This document shows positions 48,636 through 59,346 of a stretch of 64,000 nucleotides of DNA, one piece after another (within the stretch, counting starts at the first letter, position 1; every line of letters begins with the position of its first letter). The DNA comes from Paragordius varius (taxonomy: Eukaryota > Nematomorpha): NCBI GenBank assembly GCA_964247055.1, contig OZ176058.1, positions 992,001 to 1,056,000 on the forward strand, in the 5' to 3' direction. The translations under genes and the position numbers were made by a program. Below the pieces are notes generated by a model, which did not search any database, had not been told where the DNA came from, and saw only the letters and a list, made by a program, of their open reading frames with translations.

Positions 48636-48968
48636 GGGATGTCCAACACAGGCATCGATAGCCTACGCGGCCCTGTTTTATTTTGTGCGACCTAAAAATA
48701 ATTCTCATTTCAAAAAATATGGAACCGCTTCTTAACATTTTTAACTAGTATAATTGGTTTGTTCATACAAAATTTATTGCTGAACACACCATTCAAATTT
48801 AAGTAACAAAGTATCATTTATTGGTAAATAAAGCATTTATACTTGATAATTAGTGTTCTTATATGTTTAGAATATAATAAGTATTTATTTGCCAAATAAT
48901 TTTTTAAATTCGACCCGCTGATTGATTCATAAAAGCAGCGGCTAAGTTATCTGTGTTGGTTGCCCTTA
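48636..48968 (+). mobile_element. hAT-like element, third diverged copy
   Basis: Starts CGGGATGTCCAACACAGG. The GTGCGACCTAAAAATAAT string and the GTGTTCTTATA...GATTCATAAAAGCAGC stretch match the two arm copies in order. It ends near GTTGGTTGCCCTT. Confidence 0.5.
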
Positions 48969-49428
48969 ATGTTAATACTATATCACCTTTAAATATAAAT
49001 TAAATATACCACAAAAGGTAAAAATATATGGACAAATATTTTTTTTTCAAAAGACGCGTTACTTTTTTATTCTACTTGAATGTTTTAAAATGTATTAAGT
49101 AAATAGCTTTTTTTCAAAGGTAAAATAAGTAAAAAAGTATGGTTGCTCTTTTTTAAAAATATTTGTCTTTATAATTTTACGTGTTTAATTCATTACATTC
49201 TCATATTTTTTGTTTCTGTTGACATATTGGTGTAATCCCCTAGCTTAATCTTGTAATTAAACTACTGTATTGAGAATTGATTTCTTTTGATTTAATTATT
49301 ATTATTATTGATCTCATATAATAGATAAGAAAGCTTATATTTTTTATACTTTTAACACGATTAAAAAGAACAGCTGATTCAAATAAATAACATTATTTGC
49401 TGAAATCTAGCCTGAAAGCCTTTTAAAA

Positions 49429-50554
49429 CACTGGACAACAAATTTTTCTGCCATTCGAGTTTTTTGAATTTTCTGATATTTAGTATCATATTAACAGTAA
49501 ATCCGAAATAAAAATTATAACTCGTTGGAAGAATTTTGTATAATTTAATTTTTTTGATTATGCGCCCTCTTTATCAAAATTTTACTAAAAAATATTTTTC
49601 TTTGGAAATATACAAGTAATGCCCATTTGTAATATATCATTCGAAAGAGTAATAAAAACTCTATAAAATGCATAATAATATGTATGACATCGACAGTTAA
49701 TATTGGACACAAAGAGCGACAAACGCGCGAAGCGAGAGCATTTTTTTTAATTATTATATTTTTAAAACTAATGGATGAAAATGGCTCATACTTTGTTTAG
49801 ATGGTGATGAATGTGCAAAAAAGATAACACAAGAAAGTTTTTTTGATTAAAACATTTTTTTATTGCTTTTATGTCACTCAAAACAGCTATTTTTAAATTT
49901 TTTGTTTTTTAAAAACTACCATCTCATCAATATTAATTTATTTTCTTTATAATGCTGATAATTTCGAAATTTTAAAGATAAAAACAAAGTTTAAGGTATT
50001 TTTGATCTTTTATAGCCATTATGTAATAAATTTACAGTTATAACTATGCATTTTAGTATCCACTAGGTAGAATATTTATGATAATAATAATTTTTATTAA
50101 AAAAGCAAGCCAAAAGCTTTTTCAAACCTTTTTATTTAAATTAAATACTAATATAACCCTAATAATTATATTAAAATAATTTATATGATTTTCAAATTAG
50201 TTTGAAAGTGAAAATTCTTGACTTATTTAAGGATTGAAAATTTCGACCATTTAAATCCAAATAACTTTTACATCCGATTGATTTAAATGACTTACTACCA
50301 TTTAAAAGATTCAGTTTTTTGCGCTCTTTCGAATGATATAAAATACTTGGCTTCATATCTAAAACTTTTAATTTTTGAAATTTCGAGTTTAATGTTAAAT
50401 CGGGGCCAAAAATTATCGATAAACTCTAATATAAAAAAATTCTTACATGCTAGACCAATTTTCTTTTCAGATATACTAATTATGTACTTTAATGAAATTA
50501 ATTTTAAATTTACAAGAATGGCAGTTAAAAAAAGATAAAATTTGTTGTCTAGTG
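49429..50554 (+). mobile_element. Harbinger-like element D, copy 3 (longest)
   Basis: Starts CACTGGACAACAAATTTTT and ends AAATTTGTTGTCTAGTG, with AAA on both sides. 1,126 bp. The GC-rich core is near 49727-49740. An 83-codon open frame at 50287-50538 is not kept in the other copies and is not taken as a gene. Confidence 0.78.
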
Positions 50555-50757
50555 AAATTAATTATTACTTTATTAACCATAATATATGTTAATTTGCCTC
50601 TAATATTAGCAATTAAAATAATTATAGAAAAAAATGGTGGCGAAAAAGTTTGAGAGTTTATTTAGAGATTTTTTTAAAACATGCAAAAAAGGTAAATAAA
50701 GTACATTTTAAAATTTGGCTTAATATACCTTAAAAACTTTATATTCAAATTTGGATA

Positions 50758-51850
50758 TACAGTAAATGAAATTATACGAACGTAAAAATATAAAGACAAT
50801 TTTTTTTTCAAAACACAATTATACCTTTTGAAACTTTAATTTACCCTATTTCATTTAATAACAATCGTAAAATATGTAATTGATTGTGCTATTAATATAC
50901 ATCTCTATTTTACACTTGGTTGTTCAAAAACAATGAGTTATATTTAAAAAAATCAGGATTTAAGTATGGTTATCTTTCGAAAAAAAATTTGACTTCATAT
51001 TTATACATTTCGCTCTTATCAATTTTTTGTTGTTTAAAACAATGAGTTATATTTAAAAAATCGAGATTTAAAAAGTATGGTTGTCTTTTAAAAAACATTT
51101 GTCTTTATATTTTTACATCTCGTTCGAATTACTTCATTTATTAATCTCTATTTTACACTTTATTGTTTAAAAAAATGATTTATATTAAAAAAAATCAAAA
51201 TTTCAAAAAAGTATGGTTGTCTTTTGAAAAAAAATAATCTTCATATTTTTACATTTTACTCGTATAATTTAAATTTTTACTGTAATTTACATCTCTATTT
51301 TACACTTTGTTTCAAAAAACAATGAGGTTAGTTTATTTAAAAAATCAAGATTCAAAAAGTATGGTTGTCTTTAAAAAAATTGTCTTTATATTTATACATT
51401 TCGCTCGTATAATTTCAATTTTTATTGTAATATACATCTCTATTTTACACTTATTTGTTTAAAACATGAGTTATATTTGAAACAAGATTTAAAACGTATG
51501 GTTTTCTTTCGAAAAAATATTTATCTTTATATTTTTAAGTTTTGTCCGTATAATTTCAATTTTTACTGTAATATAAATCTTTATTTTACTCTTTTTTGTT
51601 TAAACAATGAGTAATATATATTTAAAAAAACAAGACTTAAAAAATTTGGTAATCTTTTGAATAAAAATTTGCATTTATTTTTTTTTCATTTTATTCGTAA
51701 TTTTAATTTTTTAATCTTCTACACATTGTTGTTTATAACAATGAGTTAGTTTTAAAAAATTAAGATTTAAAAAATGTGGTGTCTTTAAAAATTGTTTATA
51801 AATTTTTTCATTTTGTTCGTATAATTTCAATTTTTCTTGGATATAAAATT
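50758..51850. repeat. Tandem array built from the right half of MITE family C
   Basis: After one left arm (50758-50900), the right-half unit repeats head to tail about seven times. The anchor string ACACTT(x)TTGTTTAAAACAATGAGT recurs near 50932, 51033, 51158, 51300, 51449, 51587 and 51720, about 100-150 bp apart. Each unit also carries AAAAAGTATGGTTGTCTTT and ends TCAATTTTTACTGTAAT. Confidence 0.75.
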
Positions 51851-52237
51851 ACACAAAACGTTACGAAGTAAAATATGTACTGGATGATTTTTTTATATTA
51901 ACTTTATGATAGATGTATATCGACCAAAAATTATATCCTAGAAAGAGAATAAAACTTTTCTAAAATGCGGATGAGTATGTATAGACATTATAATTTAACA
52001 ATTATTTATTGCAAAATTTATAAAGTCATATTTAATATATATTAAAGTTTTATGCTTTTAAAAAAATTAATTATAGGAAAAGATAAAGTTATAAATAAAT
52101 GTTTATAAATCCTTTTTAGTTTACATAAAAGGTTAAATATCCACCATCTTGATATTGACAATTTTTTTATATGTATAATGTAATTTTTGCGGATAAACTA
52201 TATATTAAGTTACTAATTTTTGAAAATGTTTTTATTA

Positions 52238-52498
52238 CAGTTTATAATGACAAAATGTAAAAATATAGACAAATTTATTTTATGAATCTAGATTTTTTAA
52301 ATATACTAATTGTTTGAAAAGTGCAAAGTATGATATAGAGTTGTACATTGATTTTCACATCAATTATATATTTTCCAATTGTAATTAAATATATTATAAA
52401 AAAGACAAATGGTTTTCTGAAGTATAGTTGCCTAGTGATAAAACAACTTTTCTCTTATTACTTTTTACGTTTTGTCCGGATAATATCAATTTATACTG
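52238..52498. mobile_element. MITE family C, diverged copy
   Basis: Starts CAGTTTATAATGACAAAATG and ends GGATAATATCAATTTATACTG, TA-flanked. Further fragments start near 52800 and 52872. Confidence 0.7.
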
Positions 52499-53036
52499 TA
52501 ATACGCCTCAAAGTTTTTTGTGCCAATTTCATAATACAGTAGGAGTAAAATTTTACGGATAAATAATAACAACATCAAGACATATATTTTTTTAAACTGA
52601 TTTTAGATGTATTATATACATATTTACTTCATATTTTGCAACGCATATCGATAGGTCCTATATAAAACAAGTTTTTATACGTATTGCCAATAATGATTTA
52701 TTTTTTACTGCACTTTTTAGGTTAATTTCAATTGAAATGTATTCTGGGGGTAAAAAACTAGGTAATTAAGTTTTAAAATGTAATTTTATTTCAAAGCAAA
52801 CAGTAAAACTTAAAATTATACAGTCATAATGCCAAATACAGAAAGACTTATTTATTCAAAAAATTGGTATCCAGTAAAAATTGATTTTATACTGACAAAA
52901 CTTAAAAATATAAAGACAAATATTTTTTTCTAAAAGACATCCACACACTTTCTACATCTTGATTTCCATAAATAAACATTGATTTAAACTGTAAAGTAGG
53001 TATTAGAGTTGCGTATTGGTATCAAAATCAATCATA

Positions 53037-53310
53037 CAGTAAAAATTGAAATTATACAGACAAAACGTTAAAATATAAAGACAAATTTTTTTTTTCAAGA
53101 TACAACCATACTTTTTAAACCTTAATTTATGCTATAAAAACATTTTACAATCGTTAGAATGTGTTTTCTATATTACACGTTGTAGTTTAAAACAATGAGT
53201 CATATTTAAAAAAAACGATTTAAAAAGTAAGGTTAACTTTTTGAAAAAAATATTTGTCTTTATATTTTCTCGTTTTGTCCGTATAATTTCAATTTTTACT
53301 TTAATTTATA
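53037..53310. mobile_element. MITE family C, well-kept copy
   Basis: Starts CAGTAAAAATTGAAATTATA and ends GTATAATTTCAATTTTTACT. About 274 bp, close to the consensus. Confidence 0.8.
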
Positions 53311-54444
53311 TTAAATTTAATATATTATATAAAAAAATTAAGGTAGATTGCTAGTTTTTAGGAAAAATTTATTTAAGATACATCATTTTTCATCATAAAT
53401 TGTATTTGGTATTTTCGAATTTCTACACCAATTATATTTTGGAGGGCGGCGTGTTGAAGCAACCGCTTCACTGTATATATGCCATTCACCATTATTTTTT
53501 AAAACCCGTATTTTTATTATCTAATCTCTAATACGCAGAATTGGAAAAAACGCCTCTCTAAACTGGATTTTAGGGAGAAACGTTAACTTTGATTTATTAA
53601 AGACAGTTAAAACCTTTTTGAAACAAAGTTGGATATATTTCGAAATCGATATATGAAAACCCAATATTAGTACTGAAAGTGTTTCAATAAGCACGAAATT
53701 ATGGAATTATTTTTGACTAAGGTCACATATCATATCATTTATAATCAGTTTAAATTTAATTTTCACATTTCACTTTAGTTCTCAGAGCCGTTTCATTTTA
53801 GTTTTTGTTTACATCATTCACCACGGATTTAACAATTGTTAATATAACAAAGATTAAAAATTTTAACAATAATTAAATTTATTTAAAAATTATAAATTTT
53901 TGATATTGTTACTAATATAATTTATAGAGCTGATAAATAAAATATTTTGTAAATGTTGTAATATGCACACCATTAAGGTTTAACTTAACAAAATTACAAT
54001 TGTCAATATTGAGAAGGTATATATTTTTAACTAAAAATTTATGTTAAAAATTATTTTAAAAATTTTTATCGTATAATTTAATTGCTATAATTATCTGTTT
54101 GAAGAGTGAAAACCTTAAAGCATTTTAAATGGCAAAATTTTTTAAATTAAAGAACAATATGATTTAGACATATGAATTTTTAATTATTAAAAAAGAAAAT
54201 AAAATCATTTGTCCAACATATTATTATTAAATATTTTATTTGTGAATTAATAAAAAATTCATATTGTTTTATCATTTTTAAATAATTGTTTTTTATTACA
54301 ATAAACCATCTTTTTTTATAAGGAATGTAATTTTTGGTTAATTAATTTATAGTAGCACAGTAAAAATTGATATTATGCAGATAAAAATGTAATAGGCGAG
54401 TATTTTTTAAGCTAACTATACTTTTTATACTAATTTTATTTATA

Positions 54445-54715
54445 CAGTAAAACTGAAATTATACTGACAAAATGAAAAGTATAAAGACATACGTTTTTTT
54501 TAAGAAACAAACATACTTTTTAATCTTGATTATAAATAAAACTCATTGTTTTAAATGACAACTCAAATAGAGATACATAATACTAACACAATCAATTTTA
54601 TATTTTACAATTGTAACAGAATGATTTATATGGGAAGGTTCTAAAAAGTATTGTTGGTGACCTTTAAATAAAATTTTTCTTTATATTTTTACGTTTTGTC
54701 CGTTAATTTTTACTG
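54445..54715. mobile_element. MITE family C, complete copy
   Basis: Starts CAGTAAAACTGAAATTATAC and ends TGTCCGTTAATTTTTACTG. 271 bp, TA-flanked. Confidence 0.8.
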
Positions 54716-54925
54716 TAATTATTTGGTTGCAATTGAAAAAAATAATTAAACGATTGTGGTAGCATATTACATCTATATTTTTACATTGTATTTTATATAA
54801 GTCATAATAAATAGTTAAACAGTAAGTTTGAAAAAAAATATTTGCCTTTATATTTTTACGTTTTGCCCGTATAATATCAATTTTCATTGTTTTATATGTG
54901 AAAAGCGAATTGATTTATTAACATA

Positions 54926-55512
54926 AGGGGTGCGCAACATATATGACTTGCCAGACTGCATTTTTGACTCAAAAAGCGGCGGAAAAATTATATGGTTATT
55001 TATAAATGTTTTTTAAATTTCATATCTATAAGAACACAATATCTACACAGTATGAATACTATAAATATTGTATACAGACAAAACCTAAAAATATAAGGAA
55101 AATTATCAAAAAACACTATCCTTTTAAAGTATCTATCTGTTTTAATATAATTTATTAGACAATGTATGAAATAGGGATGTTAATTGGTAACACAATGAAT
55201 TACATATTTAAATGTAATTAAATTGTTTACTTGAGAAAATTTCAGGTTCAAAAAAGTATATAGATGACTTTTTAATGTATTTGTGTAAATATTTGCGTTT
55301 TGTCCGTATAATTTTAATTTTTATACTATTTCATCAATAATTGCCATTTAGGTTGTTAAAATTTAAATGGTATTCGGATTTAAATTCAATTTAAACCAAA
55401 TATATTTATTTTATAATTAGCATATGAAATTATAGATACCGTATATATGGTATATTTGAAAATTTTTAATATTATTCGTAGGTCGCATATAAAGGACACC
55501 ATGTTCACCCCT
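54926..55512 (-). mobile_element. hAT-like non-autonomous element, right arm copy
   Basis: Starts AAGGGGTGCGCAACATATAT and ends CACCATGTTCACCCCT. A family C MITE lies inside at about 55060-55325, matching the place in the left arm copy. Confidence 0.6.
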
Positions 55513-56039
55513 TTTTAAAGTTGACTTTACGATACACGCCATAAATTCGAATATTTACAGTAAAAATTTAAAAATTGACAAGACGTAAAATGTAAAAGCA
55601 AGACAATTTTTTCAAAGAAAACCATTTTTTATTCCTTAATTTATCCTTATTTAATTACATAACCCATAATTGATTGTGTTAGTTTAAAACAATGAGTTAT
55701 ATTTGAAAAAATCAGGTCTTTTCGAAAAAAATATTTGCTTTATAATCTTCTGTTTTGTCTGTTTTTAATTTTTACTCTATCTTCGATAGCTTTAACAGAG
55801 GCGTAGCTTGCATTTCTGGCGCCGGGTGCATAAATTTGTGAAGGCGCCCCCTCCCCCTTCATGCAACCTTCATTTAAAAAAAATAATAATATTTAAACGG
55901 TGTGTGGGGCGAAACGTGGCCCGTACTTAACAGAAACACAGGAAAAAACTTACACATTTAACCTTGTAAATTAATTTTATTTGATTAAAGTACATAAAAA
56001 GTAAATATAAAATAAATTTGGTTAAACACTTAAAAATTG

Positions 56040-57060
56040 TTATTAATAGGGTTTATCGAAAATTTTTAGCCCCGATTTAACATTACACTTGTTTTTGATA
56101 ATATAAATTTTAGATATACCATTTGCACTTCAAGAGTGTCCTTGAACACTTCAAGTTGGTCCTTGAACAATTCAAGTTGGTCCTAGAACAGTTAAGTTGG
56201 TCCTTGAACATTTCAAGTTGGTCCTTGAACATTTCAAGTTGGTCCTTTGACTTTTTTGTTTTGTTTTTAATTTTTATCAATCAAATCGTAAATATTTCAT
56301 TTATTTTATTGTTTTTAACCTATTTTCTATTATTTAATATAAATTTTAAATCGATATCAACCTTTATTTTTTGAGAACCGTATATCTTTGTTAATTTCTT
56401 AAAATAATTTTGGATATTTATAAGATTTTAACACGAAATGAAAAAATATATAAGTTTTCTGGGTTATTAATTAAAATTTGTCATTAAAAACATTTAAAAG
56501 TCAATAATTTTGTTCAATTGAAAAAAAATAATTTGAAATAAAAAAGTGGTTTTTCAATAAAAATTTTTATTTTTAAATGAATAAATATAAATAAATAAAG
56601 AAAATTAGGTTAATAAATAATAAAATAAAAATTAAATGCAAAAATTATGGGTAAATCAAAATTTATAAATTTTAAGGACCAACTTGAAGTGTTCAAGGAC
56701 CAACTTGAAATGTTCAAGGACCAACTTGAAATGTTCAAAGGCCAACTTGAAGTGTTCAAGGACACTCTTGAAGTGCAAATGGTATATACCAATGTATTTT
56801 TTATCTTTCGCAAAAGGGCAAAAAACTGAATCTTTCGAATGATACTTACTCATTTAAATCAATTTCATGTAAAAGTTAGTTGGGTTTATAGTTAAAATTT
56901 TCAAGTGTAAATAAGTCAAAAAATTCACAGACTAATTAAATTAACAAATAAATTATTTAATATAATTATTGGGTTGATGATATTAAAAAAAAGCTTTGGT
57001 TTGATTTTTTAATAAAAATTATAATTTGCGCTTATAAAGGATTAAAAAACCGAAAAATAT
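56040..57060 (-). mobile_element. Partial element D relic carrying the foldback element
   Basis: Sequence on both sides of the foldback element (56040-56113 and 56788-57060) matches element D: GCCCCGATTTAACATTA, AAACTGAATCTTTCGAATGA, TTAAATCAATTT and AAAGCTTTGGTTTG. The outer ends are not preserved. Confidence 0.55.
56114..56787. mobile_element. Foldback element F, large copy with arms of 21-bp repeats
   Basis: 674 bp. Left arm ATATACCATTTGCACTTCAA then five units of TTCAAGTTGGTCCTTGAACA-type sequence (period 21). Right arm is the exact complement plan with four units, ending TTGAAGTGCAAATGGTATAT. The AT-rich centre is about 420 bp and has no coding. It lies inside a region similar to the end of element D (56040-57050). 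Confidence 0.85.
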
Positions 57061-57089
57061 AATAATTAAAAATACTTAATAATACCTAT

Positions 57090-57410
57090 TTTAATTTATA
57101 ACTCAAAGGTAAAAATTTAGTCAACTTAATAGGTCATTGGCTAAATTGTAAAATTAACCACTTTTCTATTTCTTTTAATGTTAATTTTAATTTAATTAAA
57201 AGTTACCTTTAACTTTACCTTTAAAATCTAATGAATACGATATTTTGCAAAATTTTTGTAAAACAACAATGCCGTCCAAATATTCTAACATGGAACTTTT
57301 TTTACAAAAAAATTTATTTTAATATTTTAACCTTTTTATATAATTTTTATCAGGATAGAAGAATAAAATAAAAATGGGTCCCTTTCCTTCAATAGTGCTA
57401 CTCTAAAATA
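57090..57410 (-). mobile_element. Fragment of element G
   Basis: Matches 47385-47700 in direct order: AAAGGTAAAAATTTxGTCAAC, TTATCAGGATAGAAGA and CCxTTTCCTTCAxTAG. Neither terminus is present. Confidence 0.5.
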
Positions 57411-57479
57411 ATAGTTAATTATATTTATTAAAACATATGGAAACTTTAAATAAATATCCATTGTCTTCTCAAACAAAGA

Positions 57480-57740
57480 ACATATCAGATGACAGAAATG
57501 CCCAGTACAAGCGCGGAATATAATAAGTATGATATTTTCTATTAATAAATTTGGTACAATATGTATGACATAAAATATATTCACCCTTAATTTCTAATGT
57601 ATAGAAATAACAAAAATTTATATATGTATGAAAAACCAGACCAGATTTTCACAGAATCCAATGAACTGTCCAATGCAAGCGCCGAGCTCAATAAACAAAA
57701 ATACATCAGATTTTGACAGAAAGGCCCATTACAAGCGCGG

Positions 57741-57797
<57 letters not shown>

Positions 57798-57830
57798 CTG
57801 TATATTGAACTTGTAGTAAAATAATAATAA
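57480..57830. repeat. Short repeats and (TA)n tract
   Basis: The string GCCCAxTACAAGCGCGGAAT occurs at about 57499 and 57723, with a looser copy near 57675. A 50-bp (TA)n tract follows at 57743-57792. No gene. Confidence 0.6.
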
Positions 57831-58200
57831 CATTTAAAGGGCGAATGGCTTCATCTTATTAAAAACTATGGGTACCGGGTTGAATATTTATAAAAAATCC
57901 TAATTATAATTTTAACATTCGTGACATTGAATTTTTCCATAAATGCATATTGTATTGGGTGTGTATATTTTTGTTGCTTTAAACAATGTTGTAAAAAATC
58001 AAAATAATGACGGATAATTTGAATTGGGTGGTAAAAAAATTTCCTAAGCAAAAGACTTGAGTTAAATTTTTTATCACCGATCGTCAAGTTTACACTTGTT
58101 AGCTTAAGTTAACTTGTTCAATTTGCCACGCTTGGTTTCCAAGTCAAGTGAAACAAGAAAAATGCTAGTATATAATTAAAAAAGATTGTCAGTTGGAAAA
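57830..58200 (-). repeat. Repeat flanking element D, second copy
   Basis: Reverse-complement partner of 8690-9065 and placed against the same end of element D. Confidence 0.6.
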
Positions 58201-59041
58201 AAAAGTTTGCATTTTAGTTATTATAAAACTAGACAACGAATTATGACTATTTTTAATTACCATTCTTGTAATCTGAAATTATTTCTTTAAAGTACATAAA
58301 TAGTATATCTGAAAAAATGGTTTTACAAAGATTTTCTTATCAGGGTTTATCAATTAACCCGAAATATTTAAAATTAAAAGTTTTAGATATATAGCCATGT
58401 TTTTTATATCATTGCGCGAAATACTGTATTTTTCGGATGGTAGTTGGACATTTAAATTAATTTGATGTAAAAGATTTTAGGATATATGGTCAAAATTCAA
58501 CCCTTAAATAAGTCGAAAATTTCACAGAACAAATTTAATTCTCATTTAAATTATTTTAATATAATCATTAGGGTTAGTTTAGAAAATATTTAAAAAAAAT
58601 TGAAAAAGTTTTGGGTTGTTTTTTCAAAAAATTATTATTATCCACATTATTTTACCTAGTGGATAACTAAATGCATAATTATAATTGTATATTTATTATA
58701 AAAAAAATCAAAAATACCTTAAACTTTATTGTTAGTCTTTGAAAATCCAAAATTATAAGCACCCTAAAAAAATAAATATTCATGAGATGGTAATTTTTTA
58801 AAAAACAAAAAACTTAAAAATAGCTGTTTTGAATGTCATAAAAGCAATAAATAAGTCTATTATTTAAAAATTTTCTTGAAATCTTTTTCGGACATTCATC
58901 ACCATCTAGACAAAGTTTGCGCAATTTTCATCCATTAGTTCTAAATATATACATTAATAAAAAAACGCTCTTGCTTCGCGCATTTTTCGCTTCCTATGTC
59001 CAATATTAACTATCGATATAAATCATATTAGCATGCCTTTT

Positions 59042-59335
59042 TGTTATCTTTTAAGATAAAGAGATAATAAAAGAAATGTGAAATGAACTGAATTATTTAT
59101 TTGGTTTTTTAAGGTGTATATATAGCAATTTTAACTGTCCATGATTTGCATTATATCAATAAAATTTCAAGTAACAAAGGTTATATATTTACATATAACA
59201 CAAAAAATATAAAAAATAATACAATTCAAATAACGGTGAAAGTTATGATATATAACCAAGGTATGTATTTCACATTTGCATATAACACATAAAAATATTA
59301 TAAAAATAAAGTATATCTTTCAGATTTGCATAACA
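59042..59335 (-). repeat. 3' LTR of the Ty3/gypsy element
   Basis: 294 bp; on the + strand it begins TGTTATCTTTTAAGATAAAG and ends GATTTGCATAACA. Confidence 0.95.
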
Positions 59336-59346
59336 TCACTTCCCCC

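Larger units (their letters stand above)
53720..55980 (-). repeat. Right arm of the large inverted duplication
   Basis: Reverse-complement partner of 42.20-44.85 kb. In order it holds the match to GTTAAATCCGT (53830), the CTGTTTGAAGAGTGAAAACC block (54100), the hAT-like block (54926-55512), GCTTTAACAGAGGCGTAGCT (55790) and TAACAGAAACACAGGAAAAA (55930). The arms are separated by 8.9 kb of other repeats. Confidence 0.7.

Noticed and set aside
50287-50538. 83-codon frame in element D copy 3.
   Set aside because: Not conserved in the other D copies, no motif; chance openness in AT-rich DNA.
56123-56829. Open frames on both strands with repeated KLVLEQF- or DQLEMFK-like units, resembling a coiled-coil repeat protein.
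   Set aside because: They are the translations of the 21-bp DNA repeat in the foldback arms. 21 is divisible by three, so any stop-free frame stays open. The same appears on both strands.
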